Below, one piece after another: positions 39,685 to 47,284 of a stretch of DNA of 64,000 nt. Both the position numbers and the translations under genes were made by a program. The DNA comes from Alteromonas salexigens (lineage in GTDB: Bacteria; Pseudomonadota; Gammaproteobacteria; Enterobacterales; Alteromonadaceae): the NCBI RefSeq assembly GCF_025628895.1, contig NZ_JAOTJC010000002.1, positions 174,441 to 238,440 on the forward strand, given 5' to 3'. Numbering within the stretch: the stretch's first letter is position 1; every line of letters starts with the position of its first letter. The notes under the pieces are model-generated. The model saw only the letters and a list, made by a program, of their open reading frames with translations, searched no databases and was not told where the DNA came from.

Positions 39685-42573
39685 TCAGGCCTGGGAAATA
39701 CCGGCCGCTTCCGCTGGTATTTCAGGTTGGGCCCACACACGGATTTTTTCATGCAGATCTTCAGCTTCGAAAGGCTTACTCAGGTAATCGTTCATGCCGG
39801 CCTGCAGACAAATATCCCGGTCTCCTTTCATGGCGTTGGCAGTGAGCGCGATGATTGGAATGTGACGGTAGCTGTCACCCGCTTCTCCGCCGCGGATCCG
39901 TCGGGTGGCTTCAAAGCCGTCCATCACCGGCATCTGGCAGTCCATCAGAATAATATCGAAATGAACTTTGGGGTTATGCAGTGCATTCAGAGCCTCCCGG
40001 CCAGATTTAGCACACAGGGTTTTGTGCTGTTGCAAATGCTGGCAGGCAATGACCCGGTTTATTTCATTATCTTCCACTACCAGAATAGTCAGCTTGTCTT
40101 TCGGCGCCGCCAGCGGGCTTGTATTATGTGGAAGGCGGGGCGGTATGGGCGGACTGATTGCTTGTTTTAGCATGAGGTGACAGGTAAAGGTACTGCCCTG
40201 GCCTTTTTGGCTTTTCGCCTCAATATCTCCATGCATTAACTGGCAAAGTTGACGTGTTATCGACAGCCCGAGCCCGGTGCCACCGTACTGGCGGGAAGTA
40301 GACATGTTCTCCTGCACAAATTGTTCAAAGATGGTGTCCAGCTTTTCGTTATCTATTCCGACGCCGCTGTCACTTACCTCCATGGTGAGCTTTCTGGCCG
40401 GGCTGTCTTCTCCGGCAACAGGCTGCAAGATGACAGTTACGGAAATACTGCCAGTATGAGTAAACTTCAGTGCGTTACTTAACAGGTTAGTGAGAATTTG
40501 CCGCACACGGACTGCGTCACCGATCACCGCCGCTGACTGACCTAATTTAAACGAGACACTGAACGCGAGGCCTTTGTCCTCGCATTGCAGCCGGAAGTTT
40601 TCGGTAATGCTCGTTAGCTCTTCGCGCAGATCAAAGGGCGCATGTTCTACCTGCAACTGACCGGCTTCGATTTTAGAAAAATCCAGAATATCGTTGATGA
40701 TATGCAGCAGACTATTGGTACTGCTGGTGGCCAGTCTGAGGTACTCTTTCTGCTGGCCATTTAAGCTGGTGCTGCTGAGCAATTGCAGCAACCCGGAGAT
40801 GCCATGAATAGGAGTGCGGATTTCATGACTCATGCTTGCTAAAAAGCCGGCTTTAATTTTTACTGATTCTTCCGCTTTTTGTCTGGCCTCTTCCAGGAAC
40901 CTGGTTGCCTGCTCCTGCTCGGTCACGTCCTGTTGAAAGCCAATGTAATGGGTCACGGTGCCCTCTGAGCTCACGGGTGTGAGGATCAGGCGGTTCATAA
41001 ACGGCTCACCGTTTTTGCGGTAATTTAACAAGGTCACGTCCACCGGCTGGCGCTTAGCAATGGCGTGACGTATCCGTGCCACGTTACCTCTGGAGGTACC
41101 ACTGCCTTGCAGCATGCGGCAGTTCCTGCCGATAATTTCGTCTGGCCGGTACCCCGTGAGCTTCTGAAAGGCCTGATTCACGTACACCACAGGGTGATCG
41201 TGGGACTGAATATCTGTGATCACCGTGGCCACCGTCGCTTCATCGATGGCCTGGTTCAGCAGCTTCACATGACTTTCCAGTGACCGCTGGCGGGTCATAT
41301 CTTCGCCTACATAAATAGTGCCTGTGCGGTTGTGATTGCTATCCAGTAGCGGAATTGCGCTCCACGCTATGCGCATATCTTTTTCGTTCTTTTGGGCCGG
41401 GTAGTGTAATTCGGTGACCGACGTCGAAATAAGATGAGGGTGGAGATCCTTTGCGAACTGACTTTCGTCAATATTATGTTGCTGACAGAATCGCTTCAGG
41501 CGCTGATTACTTAACAGAGTATCGTAACGTTCATCGGCCACCAGTAGCATCTCACCTAATGAGTCGAGCACATTAGTAAACTGTTCATTGGAAAGTGACA
41601 CTTCTAACAGATTGCGGGTGAGCGAATAAAATGCCTGGCGAATGTCGGCCAGCTCCAGGGGCTCGTTGTGCAGGTGTTGCGCCTTGGGTGGCTCGCCCGT
41701 GGCCGCTGCCATTTCTAAATCATCATATAAGCCGCGCAACGTGGTACCGGCAAAAAAAGCCGTCCGTCTGGCGGTGTACATACTGACGAAAATCAAAGAG
41801 CCAATAACCATCGCCAGCAGTGGAAGTAACCAATACACGGTGGTGAACGCATGCTGAAATGACCACTGACTGGTAAACACCAGGCTGCGCCAGGCGACCT
41901 TTTTCTGCAGCATCCAGGCAGGCGGTGTGGGGTCAAGTGTGGTCCCCGGCGGATACTGAGTCTGGTTGTTACTGAATAAAATTGTTTCACTGGGGCTGGT
42001 AATAAGCAGGTTGCTGGCTGTGTCTGGCATTTCAATGACTGACTGCAAATTAGGGATATACAGCACCATGGCGCCTTCCGCTATATCATTGATAAGTACC
42101 GGTGTGGCAATGAGTACACCATCCTCTGAAATTGCTGTGAATGGCCGTGACTGGCTAAGCGTGGCTTCCTGCCAGGTGTTGCGCAATGTCGCGGGAACCA
42201 CTTTCTGCCAGTATGGGGCGACCATTGGTCTGCCGGTAAAATCAAACAGTCCCAGCGTTTGCTGTGGGGCTTCGGTGAGCCGGAGTGAACGGATAAACAG
42301 GGGCAGGTAATTATCCCGGTATTCAAAGTCGATAAAGCTGTTAATGAGCAGATGATTTTGCGAAAGATTCGCCATATGCCCCTGGGTATTTTCTAAAAAC
42401 ACCATCAGTTCATCTTGTAAAGCGGCAATCTGGCGCCGTTGCTGGTTATCGGCTTGTTCTTGGGCAACCACGTAGGCAAGCAACAAAATAACGGCACTGA
42501 TCGCCACAGTGATGACAACCAGTCGGGGAAGTATTTTCGCCAGCAGCTGCTGATAAAGAGAGCGTTGTGGCAT
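39685..42573 (-). CDS. Hybrid histidine kinase with periplasmic sensor region and LOV domain
   Basis: 962 residues. Membrane helices at about 15-37 and 247-265 flank a periplasmic region. A PAS-like region (about 330-430) is followed by a LOV domain (about 437-553): IGRNCRMLQG with Cys485 and Gln489, Arg502, Asn517, Asn527 and Gln548. These lie at +4, +17, +32, +42 and +63 from the cysteine, the phototropin LOV2 spacing for flavin contact. Next come HisKA (His583 in MSHEIRTP), the ATPase domain (N box about 696-705, DSGVGI, GGTGLGLSI) and a C-terminal receiver (Asp878, Lys933). No Hpt or output domain. Its ATG overlaps the stop of the binding-protein gene (TAATG). Blue-light sensing is inferred from the motif. 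Confidence 0.92.
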   Translation of the reverse strand: MPQRSLYQQLLAKILPRLVVITVAISAVILLLAYVVAQEQADNQQRRQIAALQDELMVFLENTQGHMANLSQNHLLINSFIDFEYRDNYLPLFIRSLRLTEAPQQTLGLFDFTGRPMVAPYWQKVVPATLRNTWQEATLSQSRPFTAISEDGVLIATPVLINDIAEGAMVLYIPNLQSVIEMPDTASNLLITSPSETILFSNNQTQYPPGTTLDPTPPAWMLQKKVAWRSLVFTSQWSFQHAFTTVYWLLPLLAMVIGSLIFVSMYTARRTAFFAGTTLRGLYDDLEMAAATGEPPKAQHLHNEPLELADIRQAFYSLTRNLLEVSLSNEQFTNVLDSLGEMLLVADERYDTLLSNQRLKRFCQQHNIDESQFAKDLHPHLISTSVTELHYPAQKNEKDMRIAWSAIPLLDSNHNRTGTIYVGEDMTRQRSLESHVKLLNQAIDEATVATVITDIQSHDHPVVYVNQAFQKLTGYRPDEIIGRNCRMLQGSGTSRGNVARIRHAIAKRQPVDVTLLNYRKNGEPFMNRLILTPVSSEGTVTHYIGFQQDVTEQEQATRFLEEARQKAEESVKIKAGFLASMSHEIRTPIHGISGLLQLLSSTSLNGQQKEYLRLATSSTNSLLHIINDILDFSKIEAGQLQVEHAPFDLREELTSITENFRLQCEDKGLAFSVSFKLGQSAAVIGDAVRVRQILTNLLSNALKFTHTGSISVTVILQPVAGEDSPARKLTMEVSDSGVGIDNEKLDTIFEQFVQENMSTSRQYGGTGLGLSITRQLCQLMHGDIEAKSQKGQGSTFTCHLMLKQAISPPIPPRLPHNTSPLAAPKDKLTILVVEDNEINRVIACQHLQQHKTLCAKSGREALNALHNPKVHFDIILMDCQMPVMDGFEATRRIRGGEAGDSYRHIPIIALTANAMKGDRDICLQAGMNDYLSKPFEAEDLHEKIRVWAQPEIPAEAAGISQA

Positions 42574-43763
42574 TAGTGATGGGCGTCCCTTGGCAGTAAC
42601 CGGCCCTGGCTACTGTAGCTGGCCATAAAATAATCCTCAGCCCACAGTGCATCGTGGCGTGATGCAGTAAAGGGAGACGCGTAGCGCTTGACTGCACCAC
42701 GAAACTGACTGATTTGCTCAAGCGCCGTGCGCAGCGCGTTGGTGTCAGTGCTGCCTGTCTGGCGTACTGCTTCAGCCAACATTAATGTAAGATCATAGGC
42801 ATGGGCTAAGCCGGTCACGGCGGGAATATTCTGAGCTTCAACATCGCCGTAATCCCGCCGGTAGCTGGCTAACAACGCCAGCGCCTCCGGGTGCCGTTGG
42901 CGCAGAAAGCTGAAAGTTTGCAACACGCAAATGTCCATCTCTGCTAACGTCTTAAGTCCGACATTTTCCACAAAGTTACCCCCGGCGATCCCCCAGTGCG
43001 AAATGATGGGTTTCTGCGGTTGCCCCGTTTGGTGCAGAGAATTGATTACCACACTGCCTTCCGGCGCGTTGGTGACCAACATAACGGCATCGACATCGCT
43101 CTCAAGGAGGGTACTGGCCCCACCAAACTCGGGTTGTTGCCAGTTTATCCAGTACACGCTGTCAATGGTGACGCCGGCTGCGGCTGCCGCCTGAGAAATA
43201 GAGGTTTCGTTAGAACGCCCCCAGGCGGTGCGCTCCAGTACTAAAGCTACCCGCTTAAAGCCTCTTTCGGTGGCGTGTGCCACCATGACTTTGCCGGCTT
43301 CAGCATCCCGAACCGAGATCCGGAATACGTTGTTGGGGACGTAGCCATTATCCACCACCTGGGTGCCTGCAGCCCAGGGACCCAGGTAGAGCAGGTTCTT
43401 TTCATGGATCACTGGCAATGAGGCTAATGCCACCGGGGTATGCACACCACCTACTACTGCCAGAATGCCTTCTGTTTCAGCGAGTTGACGGATATTGTGG
43501 ATCCCCCGGGCGGGATTACCCCTATGATCCTTCTGAATAACTTTAACCCGCTTGCCCAGCAGGCCACCCTCCTGGTTGATTTGCGCTACCGCCAGTTCCA
43601 CGCCACGGGAAATTGCCACACCACCTTCTACGGCTACCGCAGAGAGGTCGGCATCTATACCAATATACATATTCGCCGACTCAGCCTGAGCGAGCTGGGG
43701 CATCCATAGCCAGCAGCAAAGCAAGAGTTTGATTGGCAATAAATATTTTAACGGCGTCTTCAT
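42573..43763 (-). CDS. Type I periplasmic solute-binding protein paired with the LOV kinase
   Basis: 396 residues. Signal peptide about 1-27 (ending AQA). The mature part is a leucine/amide-type ABC binding protein (Peripla_BP_6) with two alpha/beta lobes; GNPARGIHNIRQLAE and VGGVHTPVALASLPVIHEKN are typical segments. No permease or ATPase gene is nearby. The stop overlaps the kinase start by one base, so it probably presents a ligand to the kinase rather than to a transporter, by analogy with TorT-TorS and LuxP-LuxQ. The ligand cannot be told from sequence. Confidence 0.85.
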   Translation of the reverse strand: MKTPLKYLLPIKLLLCCWLWMPQLAQAESANMYIGIDADLSAVAVEGGVAISRGVELAVAQINQEGGLLGKRVKVIQKDHRGNPARGIHNIRQLAETEGILAVVGGVHTPVALASLPVIHEKNLLYLGPWAAGTQVVDNGYVPNNVFRISVRDAEAGKVMVAHATERGFKRVALVLERTAWGRSNETSISQAAAAAGVTIDSVYWINWQQPEFGGASTLLESDVDAVMLVTNAPEGSVVINSLHQTGQPQKPIISHWGIAGGNFVENVGLKTLAEMDICVLQTFSFLRQRHPEALALLASYRRDYGDVEAQNIPAVTGLAHAYDLTLMLAEAVRQTGSTDTNALRTALEQISQFRGAVKRYASPFTASRHDALWAEDYFMASYSSQGRLLPRDAHH

Positions 43764-43834
43764 GAGGCTTATTCTTTCCCTAACTTACGCCCGGTTAATG
43801 CGTAAGAATTTACCTTTAAAGACTAGCTCTATTT

Positions 43835-43863
43835 ATACTATTCAGATAGTTGGCAGCCGCTAA
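43835..43863 (-). promoter_or_regulatory. Weak candidate promoter of the binding-protein/LOV-kinase operon
   Basis: On the minus strand: TTAGCG, 17-base spacer, TAGTAT, overlapping TATAAAT. About 70 bases before the gene. A 6-bp inverted repeat CTTACG/CGTAAG (43784-43806) lies in the predicted leader. Confidence 0.35.
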
Positions 43864-44000
43864 ATTGCGAAAAATTATGCTAAAGTTGTAGTGGTTTGCC
43901 GCTTGCGGTAATTAATAGAGCCATTTCCTTGCACTCTGTAGGTTAGGGTCGTAGCGTATAGTTATTGTTTAACTCATTAACTCAGGCCAGCGACTTACAT

Positions 44001-44522
44001 ATGAACAACGGGCGTCCATCAATCGTCGACATTGAAGCCAGCGGGTTTGGCGCTGACAGCTACCCCATTGAAATAGGAGTGGCCAGGGACGACGGTGCCC
44101 TGTTTTGTCGCCTGATAAAGCCTTATCCGGAGTGGACACACTGGGATCAACACGCCCAGACACTGCACGGCATCAGCCGTCAGCACTTATCGGAGTACGG
44201 CGAAGACCCCCGAACCGTGTGCCAGCAGCTCAATCAATTCCTCGGCGAACGCACTGCCTATTCTGATGGCTGGGTGGTGGATAAACCCTGGCTGACCAAA
44301 CTGTATGCAGCAGCTAACGTTAATATGTCATTCCAGCTCTCAGCGCTGGAATACCTGCTCTCTGAGGCTCAAATGCAACGCTGGCACGAGGTCAAGCGGG
44401 CTATGCTTGACCAGGATCAGGATCTCCGCCACCGTGCCAGTGCCGATGCACAGCTTATTCAGTCTACATTTATGAAAACGGCTGAAAAAGCTGCCGTTTT
44501 AAAAAACGAAACCGGAGAATAA
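44001..44522 (+). CDS. DEDDh-type 3'-5' exonuclease-like protein
   Basis: 173 residues from the ATG at 44001; an ATG 12 codons upstream (43965) is also possible, and neither has a clear ribosome-binding site. The DnaQ-like fold shows Exo I VDIEASGFG (Asp, Glu), Exo II region with DGWVVDKPWL, and Exo III HRASADAQ (H-x4-D). All four catalytic carboxylates and the histidine appear present. Small stand-alone members act on short RNA or DNA; the substrate here is unknown. The racemase remnant starts 3 bases after the stop. Confidence 0.78.
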   Translation: MNNGRPSIVDIEASGFGADSYPIEIGVARDDGALFCRLIKPYPEWTHWDQHAQTLHGISRQHLSEYGEDPRTVCQQLNQFLGERTAYSDGWVVDKPWLTKLYAAANVNMSFQLSALEYLLSEAQMQRWHEVKRAMLDQDQDLRHRASADAQLIQSTFMKTAEKAAVLKNETGE

Positions 44523-44524
44523 GG

Positions 44525-44965
44525 GTGGGGCAACAGCGACGATGTGGAATTATCGGGGGAATGAGCTGGGAGTCGACATTGCTGTATTATCAGCATATTA
44601 ACCGTCTTATCGGTGAGCGGTTGGGCGGCCTGCACAGCGCCGATCTGCTTATTCACAGCGTGGATTTTGAACCCATTGCTCACCTTCAGCATGCTAATGA
44701 CTGGGCCGCACTTGGGAAGCAGTTAGCCACCAGTGCCAGAGCATTGCAGTTAGCCGGCGCTGAGGGCATTGCCATTGCCACCAATACCATGCATTACGTC
44801 GCGTCAGATATTATTGATAATATTGATGTCCCACTGCTACATATCGGGGATGCTGCGGCGACCGCCTGTCGTCAGCAAAACGTAAAACGGGTGGGGTTAC
44901 TGGACACCACAGCTATTCACGCAGAGGCCATTGCTGACTGGAAGCTGGAAACACACGCTGTCTGA
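44525..44965 (+). pseudogene. Aspartate/glutamate racemase family gene with internal deletion
   Basis: 146 codons against about 230 in YgeA-type racemases. The N-terminal half is intact (CGIIGGMSWESTLLYYQHIN, the ATNTMH active-site segment). At codons 123-129 the frame goes from VGLL straight into DTTAIHAEAIADW, which in full-length relatives is the C-terminal end (FDTxAIHAE). About 80 residues are missing in frame, including the second catalytic segment GCTE, so racemase activity is not expected. GTG start with GGAG upstream. Follows the exonuclease gene by 3 bases. Confidence 0.8.
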
Positions 44966-45017
44966 ATACACGCTTTAATAAAAAGCACCTGATGTTGCGT
45001 TCATCTCAAAGCGCCCC

Positions 45018-45518
45018 TCAGAAATGATACTGAATCCCCAGGTTCAGCGAATTTACTTCCTTTTCGCCCACTTCCCGGTGTTCAAACTCCACTGCCATGT
45101 TTAATGCCTCACGATCGCCAATCAACCATCCAACGCTGGCAGCTACCCCTGCATTTTCCGGCAGTGTCACCCAGCTGAGGGGCTGAAGGTAAGCATTATT
45201 ACTGGCCTGCACCCTTGCAAATACGTGTTGTGAGGAGGTAGCTGACACGGTGCGGCTGGCTGACAGGGTAATTGAGTCCAGGGGAGAGGCATGGGTAATA
45301 GTATCTATCCAGATTTCCTGTGCGGGCAGGGTGCGTTGATGTTGAATATCGAACGACCATAGCGGTAATGCCGTGCTGCGGTAGGTAATGTCGTGGGCAG
45401 AAGGCGCTGAAAGGGCCGGCAGCCTGACCTCCTGACTGGTCACGTTTGGCATCTGCTCTGCGTAAACAGGTGCAGAAAAAACAACGATAATTATCCATAC
45501 CCGCCACAGTAATTTCAT
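45018..45518 (-). CDS. Unknown small envelope protein with beta-barrel-like C-terminus
   Basis: 166 residues from the ATG at 45518, which has GGAAG upstream; an in-frame start at 45545 is less likely. Signal peptide about 1-20 (ending VYA). The remainder is predicted beta-rich with alternating hydrophobic residues and ends LNLGIQYHF: a terminal Phe preceded by alternating residues is the outer-membrane insertion signature. It could be a small barrel or the C-terminal part of one. Not recognised as a named family. Confidence 0.55.
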   Translation of the reverse strand: MKLLWRVWIIIVVFSAPVYAEQMPNVTSQEVRLPALSAPSAHDITYRSTALPLWSFDIQHQRTLPAQEIWIDTITHASPLDSITLSASRTVSATSSQHVFARVQASNNAYLQPLSWVTLPENAGVAASVGWLIGDREALNMAVEFEHREVGEKEVNSLNLGIQYHF

Positions 45519-45755
45519 GCGAGATCTTCCAGTGAGTGTGTGCAATTTTAATACGTAACGTCCTTCTTTCTTATCGTGCTAAATACAGGAAAGGGCAGAC
45601 ACAGCTATTACGTCGATGGCGTCATGGCCATCAGTTTCTAGTGTAGTTGGGAGTACGAAAGATAGATAATAAACATTGAGTGTTTTTTGTTCGCTATTGT
45701 TATTTAGCTATAGCGAAAAGAGATAAGTGAGGAATAGCCTGGGCTCGGGAGAAGT

Positions 45756-45784
45756 ACGCGTCCACAGTTAAACCGCGGACGCGT
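45756..45784. repeat. Inverted repeat just downstream of metK
   Basis: ACGCGTCC, 13-base spacer, GGACGCGT, six bases beyond the metK stop. No T-run on either side; it may stabilise the metK 3' end or act with a termination factor. Confidence 0.45.
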
Positions 45785-45789
45785 GAATA

Positions 45790-46935
45790 TTACAGTGCGG
45801 CGCGCAGCGCCTCTGCTTTATCCGTTTTTTCCCATGGGAAAATATCGCGGCCAAAGTGACCATAAGCTGCGGTTGGACGGTAAATTGCACGTTCCAAATC
45901 CAGCATTTTAATCAGACCGTACGGACGCAAATCGAAGTGATCACGCACCAGTGCTACCAGTGTGGCTTCGTCAACTTTGCCGGTACCAAACGTTTCAATA
46001 CTGATGGAGGTGGGCTGAGCCACGCCGATAGCATAAGAAATCTGAATTTCGCAGCGTTTCGCCAGACCTGCGGCCACAATATTTTTGGCCACATAGCGGC
46101 CCGCATAGGCCGCAGAACGGTCAACCTTTGATGGATCCTTACCGGAAAAGGCGCCACCGCCGTGACGTGCCATACCGCCGTAGGTATCGACGATAATTTT
46201 ACGCCCGGTCAGACCGCAGTCACCCATAGGTCCGCCAATGACGAAACGGCCAGTGGGGTTAATATGAAACTGTGTGTCTTTGTCGAGCCACTCGGCAGGC
46301 AAGACCGGTTTAATGATTTCTTCCATTACCGCTTCACGCACCTGGGCCGTTGATACGGTGTCGCAATGCTGGGTAGACAGCACCACGGCATCGATACCCA
46401 CTGGTTTGTGGTTCTCGTATTTAAACGTCACCTGACTTTTCGCATCCGGACGCAGGAAGTCGAGCTTGCCTGACTTACGCACTTCGGCCTGGCGCTGAAC
46501 CAGCCGGTGTGAGTACGTAATTGGCGCGGGCATCAGCACCTCGGTTTCATCGGAAGCGTAGCCAAACATCAGGCCCTGATCACCGGCACCCTGTTCTTCA
46601 GGACTTTGTCTGTCAACGCCCTGGTTGATGTCTGGCGACTGTTTACCAATGGCGTTGAGTACAGCACACGAGTCGGCGTCAAAGCCCATATCTGAATGCG
46701 TGTAGCCAATGTCTTTTACGGTTTGCCGTGTGAGCTCTTCAATATCTACCCACGCAGAGGTGGTAATTTCCCCGCCAACCAGTACCATACCGGTCTTGAC
46801 GTAGGTCTCACAAGCTACCCGGGCAGTGGGATCCTGTTCTAAAATGGCGTCCAGCACCGCATCAGAAATCTGATCGGCTATCTTATCCGGGTGTCCTTCT
46901 GACACCGACTCGGAAGTGAACAAATGCGTGGCCAT
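45790..46935 (-). CDS. metK: S-adenosylmethionine synthetase
   Basis: 381 residues (E. coli 384). ATP and metal motifs [16 protein letters not shown] and, further on, [12 protein letters not shown] and [19 protein letters not shown] are all present. Makes SAM from methionine and ATP. The promoter and MetJ boxes upstream suggest methionine-responsive control. Divergent from tktA. Confidence 0.97.
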   Translation of the reverse strand: MATHLFTSESVSEGHPDKIADQISDAVLDAILEQDPTARVACETYVKTGMVLVGGEITTSAWVDIEELTRQTVKDIGYTHSDMGFDADSCAVLNAIGKQSPDINQGVDRQSPEEQGAGDQGLMFGYASDETEVLMPAPITYSHRLVQRQAEVRKSGKLDFLRPDAKSQVTFKYENHKPVGIDAVVLSTQHCDTVSTAQVREAVMEEIIKPVLPAEWLDKDTQFHINPTGRFVIGGPMGDCGLTGRKIIVDTYGGMARHGGGAFSGKDPSKVDRSAAYAGRYVAKNIVAAGLAKRCEIQISYAIGVAQPTSISIETFGTGKVDEATLVALVRDHFDLRPYGLIKMLDLERAIYRPTAAYGHFGRDIFPWEKTDKAEALRAAL

Positions 46936-46970
46936 ATAATCTCCGTGCGCGTTATCACAATATTAACAGT

Positions 46971-46999
46971 ATTGTACTGGTTTAGATTGGAAATGCCAG
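46971..46999 (-). promoter_or_regulatory. metK promoter
   Basis: On the minus strand: CTGGCA, 17-base spacer, TACAAT; about 36 bases from the -10 to the metK ATG. Lies directly beside the MetJ boxes. Confidence 0.6.
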
Positions 47000-47002
47000 T
47001 CT

Positions 47003-47026
47003 TTACTTCTAGACGTCTAAAAGTCT
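47003..47026. promoter_or_regulatory. MetJ operator (tandem met boxes)
   Basis: Three contiguous 8-bp boxes: TTACTTCT (5/8), AGACGTCT (8/8, the exact consensus) and AAAAGTCT (6/8). MetJ with SAM binds two or more tandem boxes cooperatively. Adjoins the metK -35. Confidence 0.82.
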
Positions 47027-47069
47027 GTTCGTTACGATTAGTTGACAGTTCTGGTTCGAATCAGTGGCA

Positions 47070-47098
47070 TTAAAAGCCGCCCGAGCAAACCTTATACT
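47070..47098 (+). promoter_or_regulatory. Candidate tktA promoter
   Basis: TTAAAA, 17-base spacer, TATACT, about 190 bases before tktA. A perfect TTGACA at 47042-47047 has no good -10 at the right distance. Confidence 0.4.
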
Positions 47099-47284
47099 GG
47101 CATGTTTTCGGGTTATCGGCGCCGCAACCCATTAGATAAGCAAAATCCATTGAACTGAAGCAGCCCATGAGTAAGAATACCCCTCATTCAGATAAACGGG
47201 TGCGCCTGTCTGTCTGCGCTGCCTTGAGTGAATTACCGAGGCGGCGTTTCGCCACCCACCTTCGAACCGAAATCAGGAGACATC

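Noticed and set aside
39550..40170. 206-codon plus-strand frame over the end of the LOV kinase
   Set aside because: It is the complement of the receiver domain, which is clearly real.
47042..47047. Perfect TTGACA as tktA -35
   Set aside because: No acceptable -10 at 16-19 bases; the TTAAAA/TATACT pair downstream is more likely.
47045..47072. tRNA T-arm-like sequence CTGGTTCGAATCAG
   Set aside because: No acceptor stem, anticodon arm or CCA end could be built around it.
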